A stretch of 64,000 nucleotides of DNA. It comes from Epiperipatus broadwayi (taxonomy: Eukaryota; Onychophora; Udeonychophora; Euonychophora; Peripatidae). Both the position numbers and the translations under genes were made by a program. Location: assembly GCA_028023455.1 (NCBI GenBank), contig JAQFVV010012508.1, forward strand, positions 2,911,877 through 2,975,876. Direction: 5' to 3'. Positions within the stretch are counted from its first letter, which is position 1, and each line of letters begins with the position of its first letter. Shown piece after piece: positions 33,936 to 44,412 of the stretch. The notes beneath the pieces are model-generated. The model did no database searches. It was not told the origin of the DNA and saw only the letters and a program-made list of their open reading frames with translations.

Positions 33936-34836
33936 AGTATGAATAGACCACATAAATTTGCTTTTGAAAATAAACATTCTATCCCTATTTAACCTTAGGC
34001 TAAAATTCGTAGTCAAACTGGCATCAATTCATCTGATATATCGATGTATTCAATGTAATAAAATACGACAGCACAAAAGGTTAAAAGAAGAAATTGCCTC
34101 TTATGAGATAGGAATATTACATCTATCTCTAAAGAAGAGCAATAAAACAAAAAACTCCATAGAAAGGAACTGCGGTATCCGACTTATAATTCCTTCCATA
34201 GGCAAACGGAAGTGTGCGGCGTATGAAGCGATTCTGCCCGTAGCGAATCAATATTACATCTACTAATCACACCAATATATCCAATCCATTGACCCAATTT
34301 AACCACGAAACAAATAACCTAAGATTACCCTCCTCTAATATAACTTTACAAATCTATACAGCCATTCACGCCCGACTTAAGTTTAACATTTATATAATTT
34401 AACTTAACGGAAAACAGAAATCATAATAAAACTTAAAGAACAAAATTAAATAAATGGAAATGATTTTAAATAAATAAATAAAAAATACATCAAATAACAT
34501 TATTAATAAATTAAGTTGGTCAGATAGGATAATATTGCAATCATTTAAATATGGAAAATTTTAATTTAATGTTCATTATTTATAAAGTTCTTACGGTTTA
34601 AAAAGTTCATCTTTATCCGTTGCTTGCCATGAACGTGAATTCCCACGCCGTCCTAAGATTGGTATCCATTTAGCCGTTGTTTTATTTATTCATTCGGAGG
34701 TTTTTTTAGTTTAATTGGTCCTCAATGTAGGAACGATGGCTCATTTTTCTTCCTTTCTTAGCAGTGCTGAGGGGATTGAAGCTAGATGGTGCCCTGTAGT
34801 GCAGTTTACGTAAGTCTCCTTCCCCGATCGTTAAAA
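33936..34836 (+). repeat. Segment ending in a plus-oriented LTR terminus
   Basis: The first 830 bp do not resemble the LTR. The last 60 bp (about 34779-34836, CTAGATGGTGCCCTGTAGTG through CGATCGTTA) match the 3' end of the plus-oriented LTR at 37010-37062. The 33161-34836 block is therefore about as long as one LTR but chimeric. Confidence 0.65.
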
Positions 34837-35407
34837 TGGACTCCCAACGTGGCACGATCTTTAATAAACCACGAGTGCCCTGAGAATGTTAAAAATAAAT
34901 TATGCCAGTAAGATTTTTCTTTAAAAATGAGTATATACATTGAAAATGAAGCCCGTAATATTTTTTCTGAAATCAGAATATATTGTTTGTATTATATAAA
35001 GTTATGAAGTTTGTGTAAAAAGTACTGCCAGTAAGAAAATTGCGTATATGTAGAAATAAATGCGAGGAATAAAATGTAACAATTAATATAAATCATAATT
35101 TAATTAAAAAAAAAAAAAGTCTAAAATCACGTAACTTCTTTGACTTGCCTAAGTTAATAATGAAATGTAGGGAAAAGGGAACACTTGAGGGAGGAGGTGT
35201 AATCTCAGCTGGGGTGAAAAGGAAAGAATAGTCAGCATTTTTTCTTGTAATTACTAACCAAAGTTATGTCTTTTCATTAATAACCAAAGTTTTGTCTTTT
35301 AAAAAAAAAAAAATTAGTATAATCAATTTGTGTAACGTCATTACTAACACTAAGTAAATTCTTTTTTTTTTTTTTAATGTTTTTGTTTTTGAGGAAGTTT
35401 ACTGATA
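34837..35407 (+). mobile_element. Short interior of the LTR element (PBS to PPT)
   Basis: Begins with a TGG...CCCAACGTGG primer-site-like motif right after the LTR end. It ends with the purine-rich TTTTTGAGGAAGTTTACTGA before the next LTR start at 35408. A GAGGGAGGAGG purine run lies at about 35189-35200. No open frame: a large-interior-deleted, non-autonomous LTR element. Confidence 0.6.
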
Positions 35408-38400
35408 TGTAACGGAATATATGCCGTTACATTATTTTAAAATGAAAATAAAAAGATCGTAAATAAAATTTGATTTATTAAAAAGAAAAAAAAACTTAAA
35501 AAACTGAAAATTAAAAGTTGTTTAATATATATAGATCGCATGATGGACAACTTTAAAAACTTTTAAAAAATAAAAATATTTGAAAGTAATTTTTTTTTGT
35601 AAAAAGTAAAGATATAAAGATTGATATTTTAAAAATAGAAATAATGTTGATTTCTATAGTCTTAGAAAATGGAAATGATTGTCTTATTAATTAAATGATT
35701 GTTCAAAAGCAAACTACCTTGTGAGGCATGTAAAATAAATTAAATGGTCAGATAAGAGAATACAAAGGAATTAAATGACCAATCCAAACACGAAAATGAC
35801 AGCACGGACCATAACTGAAACACGAATGGATTAGTGACGTCTTGCTCGTTGAATCTCAAGATCTAATGATAAGAGACTAATAAAAATATAAAAGCCAAAT
35901 TATTATTATAATTGTTATCTGAGAGCTGACTATGAATAGATCGTTATAACTAGCTATATTGCAGATTTTCACGATGTGGAAGTCTGCAATAAATTTAATT
36001 TTCCGGACAACCAGCTGAGGCCTCTGGATGACAGCTCCTGACCAAATGCATGGCAAGTCGCAGTTTCATTTCAAAGGACAAAATCTACGAAAGTGATCAC
36101 GAAGATGGACTTCTCAATCTATTAAATCCGTAAAGTATAAACTATTGTGTCTATCTAATAAGAACTTTCCTAAAATTGCAAGTAATTAATAACTGAAAAT
36201 AACTCTTATCTGACTTAAAGAATGCAAATTCAATTATTGCTATTTTTTTTATGTAGATGTTTAAGCAATCATTTCCAGTTCATTTTTTTTGTGTGTGTAT
36301 TATGTTCTAACTAAAATGTATTAAATTTAAGTTGTTTATAGACACTTGCATGGATTCGTTTGCGGTTAATTATATTTTGGTTTTCATATTTTATCAAAAT
36401 ATATAGACATTCGATAAATAATGATACCTTACGGTGAGTATCTAAAATGTATTTATTCGGATGTCTTTTAAGTTATTGGTGACAACGCAAGTATCTTATG
36501 GTGAATACTATTGGGTTACTTATAAGTTTCCCTCTGCGATTGTCGGCATCAATAATTTTGTATTTTGATCATTTATGTTTATTTTGAAATGTTTTTGACC
36601 ATGGAATCTATGTAAGCGATCTATACCCAACATTTTAAAGCAAATCTGTGCGATCTATTTAAAATAGTAATTTAAATTTAAAAAAAAAAAAAAAATATTA
36701 ATGTTAAAATCTAAAAATAAATTTAATCTTCAATTTTAAATGTGCGTTAATAAAAATCTATTTGTGTGTTAATTACTGGCAGTGGCTTCTTTTATTTTAT
36801 TGTTCTAAATATTTAATATATACTTTGAGAATAGAAGTCTATTGAAACTTATAAATGTTTTAAAATCTCTGCTATTCCACTGAGCTAGTGACATGGGCTA
36901 ACGACCGGAATCAAAATTTAAAAAAAAAAAAAAAAATTATTTTTTTTTTATTTTTTTTTTTTGACTTACATATCTGCCTACTTTATAAATTTTTCTAGGT
37001 TCAAATGCCTAGATGGCGCCCTGTAGTGCAGTTTACATAAGTCTCCTTCCCCGATCGTTAAAATGGCGCCCAACACCATTGTAACGATCCGGAGAAAGGT
37101 ACTTACGTAAACTGCACTATGGGCGCCATCTAGGCATTTGAACCTAGAAAAATTTATAAAGTAGGCAGATACGTAAGTCAAAAAAAAAAAAAATTTTTTT
37201 TTAAATATTTTGGTTCCGGTCGTTAGCCCATGTCACTAGCTCAGGGAATAGCAGAGATTTAATAACATCATATCTTATCTAATTAGATTTCAACATTAAA
37301 AAATAAATGAAATAAGCCACTGCCAGTAATTAGCATACAAACATTTATTTGTGCACATATATATAAGATTTAAAATTATTTTATTATTAGTTTTACATTT
37401 TAACATTTAACATTATTTTTTTAACTTTGATTTTTGACTTTAATTTACCTTTAATTACCATTACATTCTAATTTTACATTTTAATTAAATTCGCACAGAT
37501 GGGATTATAAAAGCTTGTTATAATAAGTTGCTATAGATCGGTTACATAGATTACACGGTTAAAAACATTCCAAAGTAAACATAAATGATCAAAATACAAA
37601 ATTATTGATGCCGACAATCGCAGAGGGAAACTTATAAGTAACCCAATAGTATTCACCATAAGATACTTGCGTTGTCACCAATAACTTAAAAGACATCCGA
37701 ATAAATACATTTTAGATACTCACCGTAAGGTATCATTATTTATCGAATGTCTATATATTTTGATAAAATATGAAAACCAAAATATAATTAACCGCAAACG
37801 AATCCATGCAAGTGTCTATAAACAACTTAAATTTAATACATTTTAGTTAAAACATAATACACACACACAAAAAAAAACAAACTGGAAATGATTGCTTAAA
37901 CATCTACATAAAAAAATAGCAATAATTGAATTTGCATTCTTTAAGTCAGATAAGAGTTATTTTCAGTTATTAATTACTTGCAATTTTAGGAAAGTTCTTA
38001 TTAGATAGACACAATAGTTTATACTTTACGGATTTAATAGATTGAGAAGTCCATCTTCGTGATCACTTTCGTAGATTTTGTCCTTTGAAATGAAACCGCG
38101 ACTTGCCATGCATTTGGTCAGGAACTGTCATCCAGAGGCCTCAACTGGTTGTCCGGAAAATTAAATTTATTGCAGACTTCCACATCGTGAAAATCTGCAA
38201 TATAGCTAGTTATAACGATCTATTCATAGTCAGCTCTCAGATAACAATTCTAATAATAATTTGGCTTTTATATTTTTATTAGTCTCTTATCATTAGATCT
38301 TGAGATTCAACGAGCAAGACATCACTAATCCATTCGTGTTTCAGTTATGGTCCGTGCTGTCATTTTCGTGTTTGGATTGGTCATTTAATTCCTTTGTATT

Positions 38401-38749
38401 CTCTTATCTGACCATTTAATTTATTTTACATGCCTCACGAGGTAGTTTGCTTTTGAACAATCATTTAATTAATAAGACAATCATTTCCATTTTCTAAGAC
38501 TATAGAAATCAACATTATTTCTATTTTTAAAATATCAATCTTTATATCTTTACTTTTTACAAAAAAAATTACTTTCAAATATTTTTATTTTTTAAAAGTT
38601 TTTGAAGTTGTCCATCATGCGATCTATATATATTAAACAACTTTTAATTTTCAGTTTTTTAAGTTTTTTTTCTTTTTAATAAATCCAATTTTATTTACGA
38701 TCTTTTTATTTTCATTTTAAAATAATGTAACGGCATATATTCCGTTACA
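35408..38749. repeat. 3.3-kb palindrome: two LTRs head to head
   Basis: The plus-oriented LTR (35408-37062, about 1655 bp) and the minus-oriented LTR (37080-38749, 1670 bp) are near-perfect reverse complements separated by 17 bp (ATGGCGCCCAACACCAT). Matching landmarks are 36150-36260 against 37880-38010, and 35408-35440 against 38715-38749. Differences are a few substitutions and length changes in A/T runs. Confidence 0.92.
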
Positions 38750-38753
38750 ATAA

Positions 38754-41165
38754 GAATAAAAGTAATAGAAAAGTGAGAGTTATTCAAAATGTAAAAGAGA
38801 AAAAAAGCATGGAGAGAATATAAATGTGTTATGAAAAACAAAGAAAGTAAAAAAGATGTTAATATTAAATGGGAAAAGTATTTTTTTTTAAAAAGAAGTT
38901 GGCTAAATAGATAATTATATAGAGAGAATAAAATTAAATAGTAAATTGTTGGTGGATATTAATAAAAATTGAAGAGATGGGAGTAAAAGTTTTTGGAAAT
39001 ATATTAAAAGAAGGAGTATAGGGGAGAGAGAAATAGTATTACTTGATGATGAGGAAATAGAAGAGTGAGAACAAACATGAAAGCATATAGTAATGGAAAT
39101 ATTAGGTTTTAGAAAATAAATTGAATTAGCCAGGCAAGAAATTAAAAAGTGGAAAGGCAAGAGGTTTAGATGGATAGGCAGCATAGATGGTGATGAATTT
39201 TAGAAATATGGAAAAATTAAAACTTTCATCATGTTTTAATAGGATATCATAGAAGAGAGAATTTCCAAGGACCATAGAAAGTTAAAGAATTATATACTAA
39301 TAGTAGTAACTTGGTGTTATGTAAAGTTGTTGCATATATGGTGGCTGGAAGGATCAAAAAGTGGATGGACGAAAATAATATAGCTGGAGAAAATGTAAGG
39401 AGGTTTCCAATCAGATAGGTTTATGTAGGAAATAGTTTATTTGTAGTCACACAATTTATAAATATGAGTAGGAATTCAGATAGACAGTTATATATGGTTT
39501 TTATATATGGTTTTTATATAGAGATAGATAGATATGATAGAGTAATTAGAAATAGACTATTGATAAGTTTCATAAATTTGGGAATGAATGGAGCTTTAGT
39601 GAATCTTATGAAGATATTGTATGCAAATAATTACTATACCTATCATTAGAAAATATAAAATCACTTAGAGTTAAAAATGGGATGGAACTAAGGCAAATAT
39701 ATCCTATGTCACCTATTTTGTTTGTTATATTTGAGAGAAATGGAAAAAGCAGTAGAAAGAGTAGGAAGAGGGATAGAGATACCATTAATAGGTGGCAAGA
39801 TAGTATATACATTATCAAGTCTTTTATTTGCACATCTTATGTACAGAAAGTAGGGAAAGATATGGAAATTATGCTGAAGACATGTGCAAAGGTGGGTAAA
39901 AAAATGGGGATTAAAGTTAGTAAGAAAAATCAAAAATAATGATGATAAATGCTGGGGAAAGAGTAGAAAAAGAATTCTTACTGGGGGGTATAAAGCAAAT
40001 GTGGTGAATAGGTATAACTATTTAGAAATCATCTTAAGTAATCAGACAAATTGCTTGGATAAATGGGAGAAAAACTTGATAAATGAAGCAAAGAAAAGAA
40101 AGGGACTGATAAAGAAATTAACAGGGTTTCATACACTAAATATGTTGTAGCTATAGAAGGGAGTGACAGTAGCAGGATTAACTTATGGTAATGATGAATT
40201 ATGTGTTATTAAAGGGGTGTTAGATTACTTAGGAAAAGTACAAAGAGAAATGGGAAGACATGCATTAGATGCAGATGTGTGGATGGCAAAACAGGCAATT
40301 CAAGGAGAAATGGGATGGTCAAGTTTTTATATAAGAAATGCAAAAAAGAAAATGGAAATGTTCAGTAGATTGCAGATTATGGATAATAAGAGAATAGCTA
40401 AAATAATGTGTAATTGGTTTATGAGTAAAGGATGGGCAACCAAGATGGGTAACCAATATGGGTAAGAAAGGTGTATGGTATGCAGAAGATTTGGATAAAG
40501 AATTTATGTCAGTATACTTATACAAAATGTGGGATTATTGTGTTGGAAGAATTGTTGAGTGTTATAGCGGCAAGGAATGGGATACAAGAATAGATGCATT
40601 AATAAAAAATAAAAAGTTGGAGAGGTAGAACTAGTATGGAGAGTAAAAAGAGTTTAAATATATAGAGAAGTAAACAGAATATTGGGTGTGAGTTAATTTG
40701 TGACAATAGCAAGGAAAGTAATTTACTGCTTAAGGCTAGAACAGGATCTTTAGCAACAAGGGAGTGTACACCTAAATGGAAAAATATGGGTGATTTAGTC
40801 TGCAAGTCATGTAAGAAAGGCATACAAAATATTAGGCATCTGTTAATTGAATGTAAATGCTTATACACAGAAAGAGTGCAAATAATGAAGTTGTGAGAGA
40901 AGAAATATAAACAAAGTGATTATACACAAAGTGGGTTATTGGTTTTTATGGCTGGGTTTGGGAAAAGATAAAGATGGTTAGATATAAAGGTTATAGAGTT
41001 GACAAAGATTATGTTCTGGAAATGGAATGGAGCAGGATAGAGATGAATATGGGAAAAGCAGGGTGGGAAAAGGAAAAGAAAGATAAGGTGGCTAACAGGT
41101 TTTTCAGGCATAATGGTTGAAGATTCCTGACTCCTAAAAAGGAAAAGTCACAGTACATCACATGC
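38754..41165 (+). mobile_element. CR1-like LINE, copy F, RT to 3' end (second half)
   Basis: Continues copy F after the composite. Order: a post-endonuclease linker; RT fragments (about 39290-39940) including RQLYMVF, RYDRVIRNRLLISF and a degraded catalytic box (IIKSFICTS where LLFADD is expected); the thumb and linker (39884-40465) with YNYLEIILSNQTNCLDKWEK and LDADVWMAKQAIQGEMGW; then the C-terminus with DLVCKSCKKGIQNIRHLLIE. Several stops and frameshifts. The 3' end reads CAGTACATCACATG at about 41152-41165. Confidence 0.85.
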
Positions 41166-41220
41166 ATATTCCATACAGTATTAACAGCTTGTATAAGCAT
41201 TGTGGTATTAGAAAGGTGAA
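41166..41220 (+). repeat. M1 outer arm after LINE copy F
   Basis: CCATACAGTATT and AACAGCTTGTATAAGCATTG are M1 outer-arm text. Together with the M1 arm at 31000-31016 they bracket the LINE. Confidence 0.65.
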
Positions 41221-41388
41221 TTTAATTAATTATTGCGTGTTCTCTATATTATCATTTGTAATATCAAAATCTAAAGTAAACATTTTGAAACACATATCAA
41301 TAATCTATTAACAAGATGTCATAGGGTAGAATTATTTGCAGAGTGAATTTAACCATTTTATATAATCAATAATAATGATATAGATTTT

Positions 41389-41516
41389 TATTTATTTATT
41401 TATTATTAGTTTTTTTTTAAGTGTCATAGCATCGGCCGGGACACGAACCCGCAGCCCGGGCAACTGCCTGCAAGTGCAAGGCAGTCATGCTGACCTCTCA
41501 ACCACCAATGCAAGAC
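41389..41516 (-). mobile_element. tRNA-like SINE with 17-bp TSD, copy 1
   Basis: Flanked by ATAATGATATAGATTTT at 41372-41388 and 41517-41533. Read on the minus strand it starts near GCATTGGTGGTTGAGAGGTC (acceptor strand and D-arm/A-box), has an extended anticodon-arm region, a B-box-like GGTTCGTGTCC, an acceptor strand CCGATGC that pairs with GCATTGG, then ATGACACTT and an A-rich tail. It is a tRNA with almost no body, so a tRNA retropseudogene is an equal reading. The anticodon arm is altered and no isotype is assigned. Confidence 0.85.
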
Positions 41517-41533
41517 ATAATGATATAGATTTT

Positions 41534-41790
41534 ATGTGTTAATGACAAAGATATGAATGAAATCATAGCAATAGAGAAACACTTCTGAATATATCCATTT
41601 AATGACAAACTTATTAAAACTTTTCAAAATATCCATTCTTAAATTTATATTTAGTCTCTTACATAGATTTAAATCAATATAACCATAATAGACAACTAAA
41701 TCTGATTAGATTCCACCTAGTTGTTAATTCTTTGAGATTATAGAAGAAACAATGTAATTAGAGGGGTTTGAACTTAGGATTTTTCAGGCT
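41534..41790. other. AT-rich spacer
   Basis: No gene or repeat recognised. Confidence 0.4.
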
Positions 41791-41965
41791 GCATTTATCC
41801 TCCGCTTCATCTCAAATAACTAATACATATGACCACATACATGTGAAAGGAATAGGTGATCACCAATATATGTATTTTGTGCAGAACCAGCACTCATCAC
41901 TTGGTCCAGATCATCATCTCCCTCACACATATATACAAATACTACTTGGCTTAGTTAAGACAAAA
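41790..41965 (-). repeat. M2a fragment with decayed hammerhead
   Basis: A minus-oriented piece around the ribozyme region (GTATTTTGTGCAGAACCAGC and TTGGTCCAGATCATCATCTC). The first core base is G in place of C, and GAAA has become AAAA, so it should be inactive. Confidence 0.7.
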
Positions 41966-42223
41966 GTCTTCTACATATCTCTAATATATTTCAAACATAA
42001 ATAAGGACTATAGAAATATCATTTCACACATGCAATACAATTATATTTATGGCTGCACCAAAAATTTATATGAAAATTTGAATCCAATAAGAATTTGATT
42101 GGACTCAAGATTAAGAAAAGTAAGTAGATAGATTGCAAGTAGATTTGTCAAATATGAAAGATGTAGAATTTAACATCAAATGAATAACTAAATTATTCAA
42201 AAGCAGAATTAATAATTAATTTT

Positions 42224-42830
42224 TATAGATATAATAAACACCTCCATATTTCCCTATTCTTTTCAAATGCACTTAAACAAAGATATAATAAAAGACAAAT
42301 GACCCCCAAGATGCACTTTGTGCTGAACCAGCACTCATCAGTTGGCCCAGATCACTATCTCTCATATATATCTTTATTATGGGAAATGTATTTATCTAGA
42401 GTAAATTGTTACATTGTTATTTGACATTGTCAAACTCCCTCCACTCACAACTTTGATGCCATCCATTTCAGACAAATACAAAAATGACTATTACTAACCA
42501 CTCTCCAAACTAGAGATTATCTCTAGCACAGATATAAACTTTAAACATTAGTTAAGGATTAATATATCTTATTTTTTTATTTTACACGCACACGGAGTTA
42601 TTAACCTTTCTCTTTCCCATGTGTAATATCTTATAGATATAATAAACACCTCCATACTTCCCCATTCTTTTTTAAATTCATTTAAACGAAGATATAATAA
42701 AAGACAAATGACCCCCAAAATTCATTTCGTGCTGAACCAGCACTCATCAGTTGGCCCAGGTCACTATCTCTCATATATATCTTTATTATGTGAAAAGTAT
42801 TTATCTAGATTAAATTGTTACATTGTTATT
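42224..42830 (-). mobile_element. M2b tandem copies (period 408 bp) with two hammerheads
   Basis: TATAGATATAATAAACACC starts at 42224 and again at 42632; the second unit stops after about 199 bp, at GTTATTT. The array is therefore about 1.5 units. Each unit has one hammerhead region read on the minus strand (42335-42341 and 42744-42750 are complements of CTGATGA). Head-to-tail copies at ribozyme-unit spacing are expected of retrozymes. Confidence 0.85.
42712..42772 (-). ncRNA. Hammerhead ribozyme, M2b, intact canonical core
   Basis: Read on the minus strand: CTGATGA, stem II GTGCT-ggttc-AGCAC (five Watson-Crick pairs with G-C first), and GAAA (complement at 42725-42728). Stem I is CCAA with TTGG. 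Stem III is very short and the triplet is ATT. Every invariant core base is present. The copy at 42335 has AAAG for GAAA and is likely dead. Confidence 0.8.
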
Positions 42831-43134
42831 TATCAGTAATAAAGATTTTACTATAAAAAACATAATAAACAAACAATATTTTGAAGCTTAAACTTATCAA
42901 CAATTGTAATAAAAGCCTATTTATTAAGCTTAAAACCAAGTATATATATAGTCATTTTTCGTATATTCAACATATGTATTTTTTTACATATCAATGGGAT
43001 GTTTGCTGCAAAAGGTAAATGGACTGCAGTGATGTCCACTCATTGATTATAACTACCAAAGCTATTTTAAAACCACTTAAACATAAAATTTATGTCTCAT
43101 TTTAAATTGTACATAAAAATTATAAACATATTTT

Positions 43135-44412
43135 TTATGCTACACTTATTAAAACGCCAGGAGGAGCCATAGGTTTATATCCATATAGCGAACCAAAAGG
43201 ATAAGTAACTATCCTATCTCCAGTAGTTATAATTTTGTGAGGTTTAGACTGAGAATTTAGGGTCAGTAATTGGGGCCTCTGATTATTTATATTAATTTCC
43301 ACAGGATCTCTTTTGCAATGAGATCCAATTTTCAACGTACTATATTGAACAGGTTGTTCTAAATTATTATCAACAGGTAGCCAACTTTTTTTATAATTTA
43401 CAGATTCAGTTTTAGGATCTATAGTATACCAATTTACATTTCTGTGAGGAGTTGGTGTTTTTATAGTTCTCTCCCTCTTACTTATAGATACAACTTCTCC
43501 TATATTGACTTCCGTTTCCGTAATTTTTGTAGTCGTTAATATTTTTCTTTTCTTTTTCTTAATGACGATTATATTTGGTTTGCTACCTTCAGATACTTTT
43601 TGTATTTGATTATACTCTATTGTTTCATCAGGAAACTTTTCTTCAAGAACGCATTTCTCATATATTGCTTCTATATTCAGAAGATTATCCGATTTATTAG
43701 GATTTTTTCGTTTGTAATTATGTGGTGGTAATGGCTGTCTTCCAGATGTTGTATCAGTTGACTTTACTTTAAATTTACTTAAGCTTAGCTCTGGTTGTTT
43801 TTCTCCATGTAGCTGCAAATCATATTCCTGTGTGTGTGAATCATATTCTATTACACGCGGGGAAATAGCCTCTTCATAAAACATTTCTAAATCTAATCTA
43901 TTTTTTGGTGAATTTCTTACAGATATTAAAGGTCGTGGATGTTCTTTCCTGTACTGATAATTTTCTTGGTTTGTATTATTATATTTTTCTACTTCACTGT
44001 CTGTTTTAGGAGTTTCACTTATTTTAAAAGGTTGCTTTTTTTCTGTTAATTTATATCTTTCTTCATTTTCTTTTATTTTTTTTTTATCACTAATTATCTC
44101 AATAAGATTTCGGATTTTAAAAAAAATATCATTTTGATTACTATCTTCTTGAACCTGTGCGGAAGGTTTATCCTTAATTATAACACCATTTGAATCTATT
44201 ATAATATTTTGATTTTCTTTTAATTTAACCCATTTCTTTTGTATCCGCATTAAATTATCGCTTGGAGTAGCCGCGAATTGAATATTTTTAGCTTTTCCCG
44301 TTCTTACTTCTACATCTAAATAAGCTGGTGGGTGTTTATTTCGGTAGTTGTTATTAGAAGCTTGAGTATCCACTAATCCAAGCAGATGATTCAAGAATTT
44401 AGAAAAACCCAT
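43135..44412 (-). CDS. Intronless 425-codon protein of unknown function
   Basis: By far the longest uninterrupted frame in the window, from ATG at 44410-44412 (context AAAAATGGG) to TAA. The protein starts MGFSKFLNHLLGLVDTQ. It is hydrophilic and mostly low in predicted order, with K/E/N-rich segments (about residues 105-155), a basic patch IVIKKKKRKI (about residues 287-296, a possible nuclear-localisation signal), and a hydrophobic end PFGSLYGYKPMAPPGVLISV. No signal peptide or membrane segment. I recognise no domain. No repeat of the window overlaps it, and its length without stops at this AT content argues for selection. An intronless host gene or retrogene is most likely; an endogenised foreign gene is possible. 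Confidence 0.75.
   Translation of the reverse strand: MGFSKFLNHLLGLVDTQASNNNYRNKHPPAYLDVEVRTGKAKNIQFAATPSDNLMRIQKKWVKLKENQNIIIDSNGVIIKDKPSAQVQEDSNQNDIFFKIRNLIEIISDKKKIKENEERYKLTEKKQPFKISETPKTDSEVEKYNNTNQENYQYRKEHPRPLISVRNSPKNRLDLEMFYEEAISPRVIEYDSHTQEYDLQLHGEKQPELSLSKFKVKSTDTTSGRQPLPPHNYKRKNPNKSDNLLNIEAIYEKCVLEEKFPDETIEYNQIQKVSEGSKPNIIVIKKKKRKILTTTKITETEVNIGEVVSISKRERTIKTPTPHRNVNWYTIDPKTESVNYKKSWLPVDNNLEQPVQYSTLKIGSHCKRDPVEININNQRPQLLTLNSQSKPHKIITTGDRIVTYPFGSLYGYKPMAPPGVLISVA

Larger units (their letters stand above)
33161..38749. mobile_element. LTR-derived composite insertion in LINE copy F (ATAA TSD)
   Basis: A 5589-bp insertion starting TGTAATG and ending CGTTACA, flanked by ATAA at 33157-33160 and 38750-38753. 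It consists of a minus-oriented LTR portion (33161-about 33935), an unrelated segment, a plus-oriented LTR terminus (to about 34836) with a primer-binding-site-like TGGACTCCCAACGTGG (34837-34852), about 550 bp of interior, a plus-oriented LTR (35408-37062), a TGGCGCCCAACACC spacer, and a minus-oriented LTR (37080-38749). There is no gag or pol, so it is non-autonomous. Confidence 0.85.

Noticed and set aside
37060-37082. Spacer TGGCGCCCAAC read as a functional primer-binding site of an intact element
   Set aside because: It is followed within 17 bp by an inverted LTR, so no interior exists downstream.
39606-39933. Two minus-strand frames of 74-75 codons
   Set aside because: Antisense shadows of the RT region of LINE copy F.
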